From the NCBI GenBank assembly GCA_038137215.1, contig JAYQBG010000006.1, forward strand, positions 1-64,000: a DNA stretch of 64,000 bases, read 5' to 3'. The translations under genes and the position numbers were made by a program. Origin of the DNA: JABJAG01 sp038137215. GTDB lineage: Bacteria > Pseudomonadota > Alphaproteobacteria > UBA6615. The notes under the pieces were generated by a model. It worked only from the letters and a program-made list of their open reading frames with translations. It was not told where the DNA came from and did not search any database. Positions 7,646 to 16,958 of the stretch are shown piece by piece. Each line of letters starts with the position of its first letter. Within the stretch, counting starts at the first letter, position 1.

Positions 7646-9556
7646 TCAGAAACTCACCCGCACCGATGCGCGCGGCAGAATGCCCGGCGCCTTGAAACCG
7701 ACAGCTTCCTCGTAGCGGTTGTCGAAGATGTTATCGACGGCGACCGAGAGGTCCCAGCCGGGCATCATCTGCCAGTTCGCCGCCACATCAAACCGCGTGT
7801 AGTCGCTCAACACCTGGTTGCCGGTGGGAATTGAAGATGCGGGAACGCGCCCAACATAGAGCGCTGTCCCCGTCAGGGTGAGGTCCTTGATTCCGGTCCA
7901 GCGGATTTCGCCGCCCGCGCGCCATTTGGGCCGGCTGCTCAGCTCCTCGCCAGAGTCACGGATATCGGTGTCCACATAGGTCAGGTGGCTGCCGAGCAAG
8001 ACGGTTTCGGTGACTCGCCAGTCGCCTGTGATTTCGCTGCCCCAGGCCACCGTCTCGCCGCGATTCACCAGACGATTGAGGGTGTTGTCGAAATCGACCG
8101 TGTCGTAATAGTTCGATCGAAACAACGAAACCCCGAGTTCCGCTCGCCCGGCCAGGAAAGGCTGTCGGACCGAAGTCTCGAAGCTCGTGCTGGTCTCGGG
8201 CCGGAGCGTCGGATCGCCGACAATCGGATTTCCCAGCGCGAAGAAACTCGGGAGCTTGAAACCTTCCGCCCAGCTCACTCTCCACACGGTATTGGTGGGA
8301 CCATAGGTGAAGACCGAACCGGCCGACAGGCTCGTCTCGGTTGAGAAGCCGGTGGGATTGTCGGCGCGCAAACCCGCCTGAAGCGACCACCCCGGCACCG
8401 CTTCCCAGCGGGCCTCGCCGAAGCCGCTGGTCGTCTGGCGGCTGAGAGAGAACCGGCTGTCCGAGGGCGCGCCGCCATTGATCTGGCGGCTGTCGCTCTG
8501 ACCGCTTTCGCGACGGTGTTCGGCACCCACGACGATTTCGAAATCGGAAGTTGGAGCGAAATTGACGCTCGTCCGGGCATCGCCGCGCGCATAGACGCTT
8601 TCACTGCTGTTCACCGGAACCCCGAAGGCGTTGCGCACACCTCCGGCCACGCCCGGAGAGCTGAATTCCTCGCGCTGCCGGAAGCCATCGAGTTCGAGCG
8701 TGTAACCCCAGTTCTCTTCGACCTCGTTCTCGAACAGCACGCCGCCGGACATTTCCAGGGTGTCGCGCGTGTCGCTGTCGCGCCGGACCGCATTGATCGG
8801 CCCGCCGCTGTCATCGGGGAAGTTCGAACTATCGCTGTCAGCAACCCGGAACACCACCCGCAGACTGGAATTGTCGGATGTGAAGATATCCGATTTGCCG
8901 CTGATCGAACGGCTATGGTACCGACTGCCTTCGACCGCATCGCCATCATCGGTGTAGGCCGCGGTCAGGGCGAGACCCGCGCGGTCGGAGAGCGGCGCAC
9001 GCGCACTTACACTCCCGCGGGCGTAGTCCGAGGCGCCAACCGCGCCGATGATCGTATATTCGGGCGCCGTTCCGCTCTCGCGGGTGATGAAGTTGATCGT
9101 TCCGGCAATCGAATCCGCACCATACACCGCGGATTGCGGGCCCCGGATGATCTCGACACGCTCGAGCGACGAGACATCAATCGAGGACACATCGAAGGAG
9201 CCGCCACGGGTGTTGGTGGGGTCGTTGACCTGGACCCCGTCGATCAGGATGCGCGTGTAGTTGGCCTCTGCCCCGCGCAGATAGATGGAACTGACTCCGC
9301 CCAGCCCGCCGGGCTGATCGATATGAATTCCCGGCGCGGAGCGAAGAAGATCGACAGCGTTTGACGGCGCCAGCGCCTCGATATCCGCGCGGGTGATGAC
9401 GGTTGCTCTCGCCGGGGTTGTCGCGAGGGTGGAGGAGAGGCGGGATGCCGTCACGACCACCGTATCGGAGCGTGGAATATCGCCCGTCTGCGCGAAAACC
9501 GGTGTCTCCTGTGCTGCGATGGTCAGGGCAAGCGGGATCAACAGATAGCGGAACAT
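7646..9556 (-). CDS. TonB-dependent outer-membrane receptor (BtuB-like)
   Basis: This precursor has 636 residues, with a signal peptide (MFRYLLIPLALTIAA, cleavage after about VFA-Q), a TonB-box-like region DTVVVTASR at about 31-39, and a plug domain (about 45-160) containing SIYLRGAEANYTRILIDGVQ and RVEIIRGPQSAVYGADSIAG. A 22-strand type barrel follows and ends in a C-terminal Phe (RASVRVSF). It takes up a ligand at the outer membrane using TonB energy; it resembles the BtuB group, but the ligand is not known. I chose ATG 9556 because the signal peptide begins there; an upstream start would add 43 polar residues. No cobalamin riboswitch is visible upstream. Divergent from the FkbM gene at 9710. 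Confidence 0.9.
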   Translation of the reverse strand: MFRYLLIPLALTIAAQETPVFAQTGDIPRSDTVVVTASRLSSTLATTPARATVITRADIEALAPSNAVDLLRSAPGIHIDQPGGLGGVSSIYLRGAEANYTRILIDGVQVNDPTNTRGGSFDVSSIDVSSLERVEIIRGPQSAVYGADSIAGTINFITRESGTAPEYTIIGAVGASDYARGSVSARAPLSDRAGLALTAAYTDDGDAVEGSRYHSRSISGKSDIFTSDNSSLRVVFRVADSDSSNFPDDSGGPINAVRRDSDTRDTLEMSGGVLFENEVEENWGYTLELDGFRQREEFSSPGVAGGVRNAFGVPVNSSESVYARGDARTSVNFAPTSDFEIVVGAEHRRESGQSDSRQINGGAPSDSRFSLSRQTTSGFGEARWEAVPGWSLQAGLRADNPTGFSTETSLSAGSVFTYGPTNTVWRVSWAEGFKLPSFFALGNPIVGDPTLRPETSTSFETSVRQPFLAGRAELGVSLFRSNYYDTVDFDNTLNRLVNRGETVAWGSEITGDWRVTETVLLGSHLTYVDTDIRDSGEELSSRPKWRAGGEIRWTGIKDLTLTGTALYVGRVPASSIPTGNQVLSDYTRFDVAANWQMMPGWDLSVAVDNIFDNRYEEAVGFKAPGILPRASVRVSF

Positions 9557-9709
9557 CCGGTAGATCTTTCTCCAGGCAGAAGCGACAAGCCGCCGGTTCG
9601 GGCATGGCAAACAGTTAGGATTGACAACGCCCCGACCCAGCGCGCAAACACGAGTTCCGAACCAACCCAAGACGGGCGTACACACTATTCGCCAATCCCA
9701 CCAACATCA

Positions 9710-10543
9710 ATGAGCGCGCTCTCGATTTTGCGCCGTTTGCGGCATGGCCCATTGCGGTTTCTCTCGCCGGTCTGGACCCCGTTGGGGAACCTCTACCGGC
9801 GGGCTCTCGCCCGTTCGGGCTCGCGTATGACCGCACGCCAGAAAATCGGCGCATACGGCCCGTTCCGGATGTCCGGCGAATTCGCTTTCAGCGATTTCGA
9901 GCACTGGGGGGGCGACCACAACAGCGGATTTGAACTCTGCGTCGAAGCCTGCCGCGGCAAAACCTGCGTGCTGGATATCGGCGCCCATATCGGACTGGTC
10001 ACGCTTCCCGTCAGCACCGTCCTGGCACCGGAGGGCAGGGTGTTCGCCTTCGAACCGTCCCAGGCCAATCGCGACACGCTGAAAAAGCACCTGGACCTGA
10101 ACGGGATCACGAATGTCGAGGTCGTCGAGTCCCTCGTGGGCGAACGTGAGATCGAGGATGTGGTGTTCTACGAACATGCCGGGGTCAGCGGCATGAACAC
10201 CCGTGCACCGGTCAAGTCCGGCGAGACCTACACCCAAACCCATCACACCCAGACGACCCTCGACAGTTTCTGTCAGGCGCACAATCTGCGTCCCGACGTC
10301 ATCAAGATCGATGTGGAAGGTGCGGAGTTTGCGGTGCTCGAGGGGGCCCGAAAAGTTCTCGCCGAGGCACGCCCGTTGCTGGTTGTGAGCATCCATCCGC
10401 AGCATCTCAAGGCCCTCGGGCGGGATGCCGATGAGCTCCATGGACTTGCGGCGGCCTCCGGCTACACGGTATCCGACACGGATGGACGATCCGTCGACTC
10501 CTTTCAACTGGACGAATACGTCCTTACAGCGAACGGTAAGTAA
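9710..10543 (+). CDS. FkbM-family SAM-dependent methyltransferase
   Basis: The protein has 277 residues. Motif I is VLDIGAHIGLVT at about 88-99, followed by the acidic ribose-binding strand FAFEPSQANRDTL and the FkbM signature VIKIDVEGAEFAVLEGA near residues 198-214. The family O-methylates sugars, usually hydroxyls of polysaccharide or lipopolysaccharide residues. It heads a co-directional run with a second FkbM gene five bases after its stop. The start ATG 9710 lies 153 bases from the divergent receptor start. The acceptor is unknown. Confidence 0.85.
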   Translation: MSALSILRRLRHGPLRFLSPVWTPLGNLYRRALARSGSRMTARQKIGAYGPFRMSGEFAFSDFEHWGGDHNSGFELCVEACRGKTCVLDIGAHIGLVTLPVSTVLAPEGRVFAFEPSQANRDTLKKHLDLNGITNVEVVESLVGEREIEDVVFYEHAGVSGMNTRAPVKSGETYTQTHHTQTTLDSFCQAHNLRPDVIKIDVEGAEFAVLEGARKVLAEARPLLVVSIHPQHLKALGRDADELHGLAAASGYTVSDTDGRSVDSFQLDEYVLTANGK

Positions 10544-10548
10544 CCCGC

Positions 10549-11499
10549 ATGTTGTCGAGCATATACACAACCTGGCGTGACCGCGGCGCGGCGACGCTCC
10601 TGCAGGCGATCGGGAACCAGCTTGTTGCGGGTGTGCACAGCAAGATCCTGGGCAAAAGGTTTCTCGAAAAAAAGATCCACGACTACCGTTTGCTGATCGA
10701 CCTTCAGGACCGTGGCATCAGCCGCGGGCTCCTGCTGTTCGGCACCCGCGAAGTGGATCACAAGGTCTTGCTGGAGCAGATCGCCCAGCCCGGCATGATG
10801 GTCTTCGATATCGGCGCCAATATCGGCTACTACGCGCTGATGGAGCTTGGCCTCATCGGCCCCACCGGCCGGATGCTCGCCATCGAGCCGTCGCCTTCCA
10901 ACATCGCGCTTCTGAAACGCAACCTGGAACTGAACGGCGAGGGCGAGCGTATCACGGTGCTCGAAGGCGCCGTCTCGGACGAACCCGGCACCGCGTCGTT
11001 TCATCTGTCGGCCCATTCCAATCTGGGCACCTTCCACGCGAGCGGCAGCGCCGAGAAACTGCTCAGCGGCGAGCAGATATCGGTGCGCACCTACACGGTT
11101 CCCGAGCTGGCCGCCGAGTACGGCGCGCCGGATCTGATCCGCATGGATGTGGAAGGCCACGAGGTCGAGGTGATCCGCGGCATGATCCCGGCCATTCGGG
11201 GAGGGGTGATGCGGCCCACCATCATCTTCGAGACCCATCTGTCGCGGTATTCCGAGGATCATGACATGGCCGGGGTCCTGACCGACCTGTTCGAGTGCGG
11301 CTATGGCGTTCCGCGCGCCGCCTCATCCTGGCAGGACGGGACAAGGCGTATGGAAGCGCTCGGCTACAAGGGCTCCGATCCGATCCCCACGGACGGTGTG
11401 GAGCGGGTGATCTTCGAGGATATTTCCAACGAAGATGCTCTCGATTGCATTTGCCGTACGGGCGGATTGCGGACCGTGGTCCTGGCCCCCTTGGACTGA
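10549..11499 (+). CDS. FkbM-family SAM-dependent methyltransferase
   Basis: The protein has 316 residues. Motif I is MVFDIGANIGYYALM at about 84-98, and the FkbM hallmark LIRMDVEGHEVEVIRGM lies near 195-211. It is not a close copy of the preceding FkbM protein and has an extra C-terminal region (about 230-316) of unknown role. It probably methylates a sugar hydroxyl of the polymer made by this locus. It lies five bases after the previous gene and twelve before the next, so they are co-transcribed. Confidence 0.85.
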   Translation: MLSSIYTTWRDRGAATLLQAIGNQLVAGVHSKILGKRFLEKKIHDYRLLIDLQDRGISRGLLLFGTREVDHKVLLEQIAQPGMMVFDIGANIGYYALMELGLIGPTGRMLAIEPSPSNIALLKRNLELNGEGERITVLEGAVSDEPGTASFHLSAHSNLGTFHASGSAEKLLSGEQISVRTYTVPELAAEYGAPDLIRMDVEGHEVEVIRGMIPAIRGGVMRPTIIFETHLSRYSEDHDMAGVLTDLFECGYGVPRAASSWQDGTRRMEALGYKGSDPIPTDGVERVIFEDISNEDALDCICRTGGLRTVVLAPLD

Positions 11500-11511
11500 T
11501 CCGGCCCCGCC

Positions 11512-13104
11512 ATGCCAGCAGAACTCCTCCTCGCGGACCGTTTCGGCTGGCGGCGGCGTATCGTGCGGGACTGCGAGATTGCTGCAACGGGAGACCCGGC
11601 GGCCGAAGCCGCGGTCCTGTCGGTGCTGGACACCGACGCTATTGACCCCGATGCCCTGGCGCGCGCCGTGGAAAAGGTCGAAGGGCATTTCGCGGTCATC
11701 GCCCGGCGGGGCGATTTGTGCTGCGCGATCGTCGATCATTGCCGCTCGACACCGGTCTTCTACACGCACAGCTGCGTCTCGAACGACGCCCATCTGTTGC
11801 GCAGCCATCAGAAGCTCGACGCGCTTGATTCCGACGGCGTCACCGATGCGGCCATGGCCGGATTTGTCACCGGACGCGGGACGCTTGTCGCGGGCCTGCA
11901 TCAGCTCGAAGCGGGAGGCCTCGCCATCTGGCGCGGCACCAGCGAACCCGAGATTGCGCGCCACCGGACCTACATGCCCTCACAGTTCGATACGCGCTCG
12001 GAAGATGCGCTGGTGGAACAGGTCCTGGACGTTCTCGACGGCGTCATCGCCCGCACCATCGCAGCCGCCGCCGGACGACCGCTCTGGGTGCCGCTGAGCG
12101 GCGGGCGCGATTCGCGGGTGCTGCTCGCCAAGTTCGTCGAGCACGGCTACGACAGTCTTTTCGCCTTCACCTATGGCCCCCGCGGCAATGACGAGAAACG
12201 CGCGGCGAAAATCATTGCCGAACGCCTCAACGTTCCCTGGAAATTCGTTGCCAGCAAACCCGCAACCATGCGCTGTTTTTTCGCCAGCCCGGACCGTTCG
12301 GCCTACTGGCAGTATTGCGACGGGCTGGCAGCCGTGCCGAACTTCCAGGATCTGCTAACTCTCCGGCAGTTCAAATCAACTGGCGCCCTCCCGGACGACG
12401 CGATCATCGTCAATGGCCAGACCGGGGATTTCATTTCGGGCGGACACATTCCCGCCGCACTGATGTCCGGCGACACCGGGACCAGGACATTGTTCGACGC
12501 GATCACCGGGAAGCACTTTTCCCTCTGGAACTCTCTCAAGACACCGGACCGGCTCGCCGCCCTGCGCGCCCGGGTGTTCGGCCAGCTCGGAATACAGGAC
12601 GGTGAGCCACTGGATCGCGACCGGGCGGTGGCGCTTTATGAGCGGTTCGAGTTCGATGAACGCCAGGCCAAATACGTGATCAACGGCCAGCGCAACTACG
12701 AGTTTCTGGAACGGGACTGGGCCTTGCCCCTGTGGGACCGGGCCTTCGTCGAGTTCTGGCGCAACGTCCCAGTGGAGCAGAAATACCGGCAGAAGCTGTT
12801 CCGCAACGCCCTCGACCGCTGGAACTATCGGGGCCTGTTCCGTGACTTCAATCCGCAGGTCGATCAGTGGTCCGGCGTTGCGAAAGCCGTGCTGGTACCC
12901 TCCCGGCTGATCCGGCTGACCCTGGGACCCGCAAAACGGGATGCCTTCCTGCGTCACATGCTCTATTTCGGCATGTACCAGGATCAGTATGCGCCTTTCG
13001 GCTATTGCGAATTTTTCAGACAGGCGCGCGATCTGCGCAACCCGGTCTCTTTGCTCTCGCGCGCCTGGTTGGCCGAACGCGGCGTGGATGCGGGGGTGCC
13101 GTGA
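11512..13104 (+). CDS. Asparagine synthase-like protein lacking the glutaminase cysteine
   Basis: The protein has 530 residues. The C-terminal asparagine-synthase fold is present, with the PP-loop written SGGRDSR at residues 196-202 in place of the usual SGGVDSS and VNGQTGDFISGG near 305. The N-terminal domain has the size of a class II glutaminase (TPVFY, GRGTLVAGLHQLEAG), but the protein begins MPAELLL, without the Met-Cys nucleophile. It may therefore use free ammonia or another amine, or form an adenylate intermediate. Such enzymes in glycan loci are thought to amidate uronic acids or similar carboxylates; that role is inferred. Its stop overlaps the next glycosyltransferase start (TGATG). 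Confidence 0.75.
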   Translation: MPAELLLADRFGWRRRIVRDCEIAATGDPAAEAAVLSVLDTDAIDPDALARAVEKVEGHFAVIARRGDLCCAIVDHCRSTPVFYTHSCVSNDAHLLRSHQKLDALDSDGVTDAAMAGFVTGRGTLVAGLHQLEAGGLAIWRGTSEPEIARHRTYMPSQFDTRSEDALVEQVLDVLDGVIARTIAAAAGRPLWVPLSGGRDSRVLLAKFVEHGYDSLFAFTYGPRGNDEKRAAKIIAERLNVPWKFVASKPATMRCFFASPDRSAYWQYCDGLAAVPNFQDLLTLRQFKSTGALPDDAIIVNGQTGDFISGGHIPAALMSGDTGTRTLFDAITGKHFSLWNSLKTPDRLAALRARVFGQLGIQDGEPLDRDRAVALYERFEFDERQAKYVINGQRNYEFLERDWALPLWDRAFVEFWRNVPVEQKYRQKLFRNALDRWNYRGLFRDFNPQVDQWSGVAKAVLVPSRLIRLTLGPAKRDAFLRHMLYFGMYQDQYAPFGYCEFFRQARDLRNPVSLLSRAWLAERGVDAGVP

Positions 13105-14345
13105 TGCGAATCCTCTATGTCTCCCGCCTTTTCAGTGGCCTTGCCGATGGGTTGCGCGAGAAACGCTGGGAACCACGCGGCGTGCCCACCGTGTACCGCC
13201 TGCTTGAAGGGTTGAACCGCAGCGAACACGACCTGCGCATTGCCTTCACCGTCAAGGATGACGCGGTTGCCTGGCCGGGCAGAAGCACCGAGACCTTCCC
13301 GGTCGAGGGCTTCGGACGCGACATCACGGTGATCCCGCAAACGGTCCCCCTGCCGGCCGCCATCGGACGGGCGCGGGGGTATTTGCGCGAGTTCCGGCAG
13401 TACTACGAAATCTGCAAGCTCTTCGATGCGGTGAACCCGGACCTGGTCTATTTCGACCGCGTGAATGTCTATCAGGCCGCCCTTCTTGCCCGACGCAACA
13501 CTGTGCCGGTCGTCTGGCGGGTGATGGGCGTTCCCCCGGCCATGCACGACATGCTGGAGATGGGCGGACCCGTTGCCCGCATCACCCGGCAGGCCTATCG
13601 CGCGCCGTTTTCCATGGTGATCTGCTCGCGCGACGGCAGCGGCGGAGAGCAGTGGATGGACCGGGCCCTGCATCCCGACACGCCCCGTCGCATGATGATC
13701 AACGGTGTCGATCTGACGGGCGCGGACCCGGTCCCGCCGGAGATTGCGGCAAAACTGCACGCACCGGAAACGCGCGTGCTCTTTGTCGCCCGGCTTGTCG
13801 AGGACAAGGGATGCCTGGCGTTTGTGGATGCGGTATGCGCCGCACTTGAACGCGCGCCCGGCCGCTTCCGGGCAGTGATCGCAGGAACCGGCCCCTACGA
13901 AGGCCCGATGCGCGCGAGGGTGGACGCGCAAGGCCAAACCGGGCAGTTCGAGTTCCTGGGGCAGTTGCCTCACGGGCAGGTTCTCGACCTCCAGCAACGC
14001 TGTGATGTCTATGTCTCGCTGAACCAGATGTGCAACTTGACAAATGCCAATCTGGAGGCGATGAGAACCGGCGTGTGCATGATCATTCCAGCTTCGCCCG
14101 GCATGCGGGGCATTGACGTAGATACCGACGAACTCATGCCCCCCGACACAATCCTGCGGGTGTCCCATTCGAATGACGTTACCGGTCTGTGCGAGGCGCT
14201 GCTGCGACTGGACGCCCATCCGCAAGAACGCGAAAGCCGCGCGGCGGCAACCCGTGCACGGGCCGAATCCTTCACCCCGACCTGGGCCGAGCGCATCGGT
14301 GAGGAAATCCAAATGCTCGAACAACTCGGCACGGTGAGAAACTGA
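13104..14345 (+). CDS. Glycosyltransferase, GT-B fold (family 4-like)
   Basis: The protein has 413 residues. The N-terminal Rossmann domain starts MRILYVSRLFSGLADG. The C-terminal domain shows a group 1 pattern (VLFVARLVEDKGCLAFVDA at about 228-246, VIAGTGPYEGPM, then CDVYVSLNQMCNLTNANLEAM). A retaining GT4 enzyme would have an EX7E near that last motif; here the first Glu position reads Asn/Leu-like, so catalysis is plausible but not certain. I chose ATG 13104, overlapping the previous stop by one base. It overlaps the next FkbM gene the same way. It is a cytoplasmic enzyme; donor and acceptor are unknown. Confidence 0.78.
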   Translation: MRILYVSRLFSGLADGLREKRWEPRGVPTVYRLLEGLNRSEHDLRIAFTVKDDAVAWPGRSTETFPVEGFGRDITVIPQTVPLPAAIGRARGYLREFRQYYEICKLFDAVNPDLVYFDRVNVYQAALLARRNTVPVVWRVMGVPPAMHDMLEMGGPVARITRQAYRAPFSMVICSRDGSGGEQWMDRALHPDTPRRMMINGVDLTGADPVPPEIAAKLHAPETRVLFVARLVEDKGCLAFVDAVCAALERAPGRFRAVIAGTGPYEGPMRARVDAQGQTGQFEFLGQLPHGQVLDLQQRCDVYVSLNQMCNLTNANLEAMRTGVCMIIPASPGMRGIDVDTDELMPPDTILRVSHSNDVTGLCEALLRLDAHPQERESRAAATRARAESFTPTWAERIGEEIQMLEQLGTVRN

Positions 14346-15472
14346 TGGGCCTTCTATCCGCGCTACGGCGAGGTATCATCGCCGATCTCGATCCACGTCT
14401 CGCGCCACAGTTTCACGACCTGTTCGACGCCGACCCGGTCACGATTTATGACGTCGGCGCGGCAGGCGGCGCAATCACGCCGTACCGTGAGGGCCCGGCG
14501 AAATGGGCACCCGTGGTGGGGTTCGAACCCCATCCGGTCAGCTACCGCCAGCTGATCGATGCCGGACTGCCCGAACATGTATCGCTCCACAACCTGGCGC
14601 TCGCCGACCGGGACGGCCCCGTTTCCTTCTATTCCGGTGATGGAAAACAGCGCACGAAATCTTCGCTCAGACCGATCGATTATATCGGCAGCACAAACGA
14701 GAAAATCACCGTCGATGCCCTGACACTCGATTCTGTTCCCGAGCGCATCGGCGTTCGGGCGGCAAACTTTATCAAGCTCGACACCGAGGGCACAGAAGAT
14801 CAGATCATGAATGGCGGCGAGAGAATGTTCGCCGACGAGATTCTCGGCGTGCAGACCGAGGTCGCTTTCTGGACGGAACAGTCGGGTGGTGTGTCCTTTT
14901 CCCAGATCGACAGCCATCTGACCGCACGGGGATTCGTGTTGTTCGACCTCCAGATCAATCGCTCCGATATTCGTGTCATCGGCGGTCGCAAGGACAAGGT
15001 GCGCAGCGGCGATGCGTTGTACCTTCGCAACTTCGATTATTTGTGGTCGCCGGAAGGAGACCAGGCGGTTCTACGCACCAAACTGTTGAAGCTGATGAGC
15101 CTGGCCATTGCCTGGCGATACCTGAACTATGCGCTCGAACTGGCCGATTTTGGCCAGACCGCCGGGTTGCTGAACGACGACGAGTTTGCCGATATTGCCG
15201 CACCGCTGGTCCGGACCAGCGACCTGTCCGACCGCACACCCAATCTTCCTGGCCGCATGGCCCTCGCACAGATGTTCGAAACCTTGTCCTATGCCCTGCA
15301 TCCGAACATGAAGAAGGGCGTGCCCTATGCGTTCAACGGTCTGGGCAATCACTGGGTGGTCAAACGCGGCAGCAACATCCCCGAAAGCGTGGGATTGCAC
15401 TGTCCCGTTCTGAAAAGCGGCACGACGAATCTGTCAAAAACAATCAAGATCAAAGCACGACATGAGAGCTAG
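14345..15472 (+). CDS. FkbM-family methyltransferase, divergent, with C-terminal extension
   Basis: The protein has 375 residues. Its motif I reads IYDVGAAGGAITPYREG (about 34-50), unlike the GANxG of the other FkbM genes. The family hallmark is FIKLDTEGTEDQIMNGG near 139-155. After about residue 240 there is a helical extension of some 130 residues with no recognised motif. It is probably a sugar O-methyltransferase. ATG 14345 overlaps the glycosyltransferase stop by one base, and a 36-base gap precedes the next gene. Confidence 0.78.
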   Translation: MGLLSALRRGIIADLDPRLAPQFHDLFDADPVTIYDVGAAGGAITPYREGPAKWAPVVGFEPHPVSYRQLIDAGLPEHVSLHNLALADRDGPVSFYSGDGKQRTKSSLRPIDYIGSTNEKITVDALTLDSVPERIGVRAANFIKLDTEGTEDQIMNGGERMFADEILGVQTEVAFWTEQSGGVSFSQIDSHLTARGFVLFDLQINRSDIRVIGGRKDKVRSGDALYLRNFDYLWSPEGDQAVLRTKLLKLMSLAIAWRYLNYALELADFGQTAGLLNDDEFADIAAPLVRTSDLSDRTPNLPGRMALAQMFETLSYALHPNMKKGVPYAFNGLGNHWVVKRGSNIPESVGLHCPVLKSGTTNLSKTIKIKARHES

Positions 15473-15508
15473 CAAGCGCCGCGCCAAAGCCGGCAGTCAG
15501 GGACACAG

Positions 15509-16954
15509 ATGACCGGCCCGTTGAGTTTTCCGAAACGGAAGAACGCCATCCGCGATCTGGCGGACCGTATCGCCCCTGCCTTCGAGAAATGGCGGCAACG
15601 CAACGACTATTTTCACGTCGAGGATGAACGCTATACGGCGTTTCTCGCCACCGGCCTCGGTGGGAAGGTTCTCGATCTGGGATGCGGCAACGGGGACCTT
15701 CTGGCATCCCTGGAACCCGAGATCGGACTGGGCATCGATTTCAGTGAAAAAACCGTCGAAGCCGCCCGGGCGCGCCATCCCGATCTGGAGTTCAAGCTCG
15801 GCGATGTCGAGGACCCGCTGCTTCTGACATCACTGGAAGGACCGTTCGACCTAGTCGTCCTGTCCGACACAATCGGTGAGCTGGAAGATGTGCAATCGAC
15901 CCTTCTGCACCTGCACGCGCTGTGTCACGACGAAACCCGCATCATCATCGCCTATCACTCCCAGTACTGGGGTCCGTTTCTCAAGACGGCCGAATCGATG
16001 GGTCTCAAACGACCCTCACCGCCCCAGAACTGGCTCTCCTCCGCCGATATCGCGGCCCTGCTCGATCTCGCCGAATTCGAGATCATCATGCGCGAGTGGC
16101 GGCAGCTTATTCCCTTGCGGCTGTTCGGACTGGGGCGCGTGATCAACCGCTTCATCGCACCGCTGCCCTTCATCCGGAAACTCTGTGTGCGATCCTATCT
16201 GGTGGCGCGCTCCACCCGGGTCGAACCGATGGACAACCCGTCCGCCACCGTGGTGATTCCGTGCCGCAACGAGAAGGGCAATGTCGAACCCGCGATCAAC
16301 CGGATGCCGCCTTTCTGTGACGACATCGAGGTCATCTTTGTCGAAGGCGGCAGTTCGGACGGGACCTGGGACGAAATCGAACGCGTCATCGCATCCCGTC
16401 CCGATCTAGATATCAAGGCCCTGAAACAACCGGGCAAGGGAAAGGGCGATGCGGTGCGTGCCGGCTTCGATGCCGCGCGCGGCGACATCCTGATGATCCA
16501 GGATGCCGACCTCACCGCACCACCGGAAGACCTGGCGAAATTCTACAACGCGCTGGTCGCGCGCCGGGGCGATTTCATCAACGGAACCCGGCTGGTCTAT
16601 CCCATGGATAGCGAGGCCATGCGGTTCCTCAACCTGGTCGCCAATAATATTTTCTCGCTGACCTTCACCTGGCTGCTGAACCAGCGCTTTACCGACACGC
16701 TGTGCGGCACCAAGGTTCTGACCCGCGAGAATTATGTGAAAATCGCCGAGAACCGGTCCTATTTCGGTGAGTTCGATCCGTTCGGTGATTTTGACCTGAT
16801 TCTCGGAGCTGCACGGCTCAACATGAAGGTCGAGGAGATTCCGGTGCGCTACCGGGCCCGGCAATACGGCTCAACACAGATTTCCAGATTCCGCCACGGG
16901 CTGATGCTGCTGCGGATGACCATCTTTGCCTTCATGAAACTGAAAGCCATCTGA
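15509..16954 (+). CDS. Fused SAM methyltransferase and family 2 glycosyltransferase
   Basis: The protein has 481 residues and two enzymes in one chain. Residues about 1-210 are a class I methyltransferase with DLGCGNGD at 56-63 and FDLVVLSDTIGEL near 115. Residues about 243-481 are a GT2 domain of the dolichyl-phosphate-mannose-synthase type: ATVVIPCRNEKGNV, a DAD metal site (Asp332 and Asp334), and a late GTKVL...FDPFGDFDLI stretch. There is no frameshift between the halves. The GT2 part probably makes a polyprenyl-phosphate sugar or adds one sugar, and the methyltransferase may act on the same glycan. The linker (about 195-240) is hydrophobic and may touch the membrane. Confidence 0.85.
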   Translation: MTGPLSFPKRKNAIRDLADRIAPAFEKWRQRNDYFHVEDERYTAFLATGLGGKVLDLGCGNGDLLASLEPEIGLGIDFSEKTVEAARARHPDLEFKLGDVEDPLLLTSLEGPFDLVVLSDTIGELEDVQSTLLHLHALCHDETRIIIAYHSQYWGPFLKTAESMGLKRPSPPQNWLSSADIAALLDLAEFEIIMREWRQLIPLRLFGLGRVINRFIAPLPFIRKLCVRSYLVARSTRVEPMDNPSATVVIPCRNEKGNVEPAINRMPPFCDDIEVIFVEGGSSDGTWDEIERVIASRPDLDIKALKQPGKGKGDAVRAGFDAARGDILMIQDADLTAPPEDLAKFYNALVARRGDFINGTRLVYPMDSEAMRFLNLVANNIFSLTFTWLLNQRFTDTLCGTKVLTRENYVKIAENRSYFGEFDPFGDFDLILGAARLNMKVEEIPVRYRARQYGSTQISRFRHGLMLLRMTIFAFMKLKAI

Positions 16955-16958
16955 CGTC

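Noticed and set aside
9557..9709. Possible cobalamin riboswitch before the BtuB-like receptor
   Set aside because: Read on the minus strand, I found no B12 box (GCCACTG-like) and no conserved stem pattern in the 153 bases.
9707..10570. Minus-strand open frame opposite the first FkbM gene
   Set aside because: It covers the coding region of a clear methyltransferase and carries no motif of its own.
13002..14324. Long minus-strand open frame opposite the glycosyltransferase
   Set aside because: It mirrors the codons of a well-supported GT4-like gene and has no recognisable domain.
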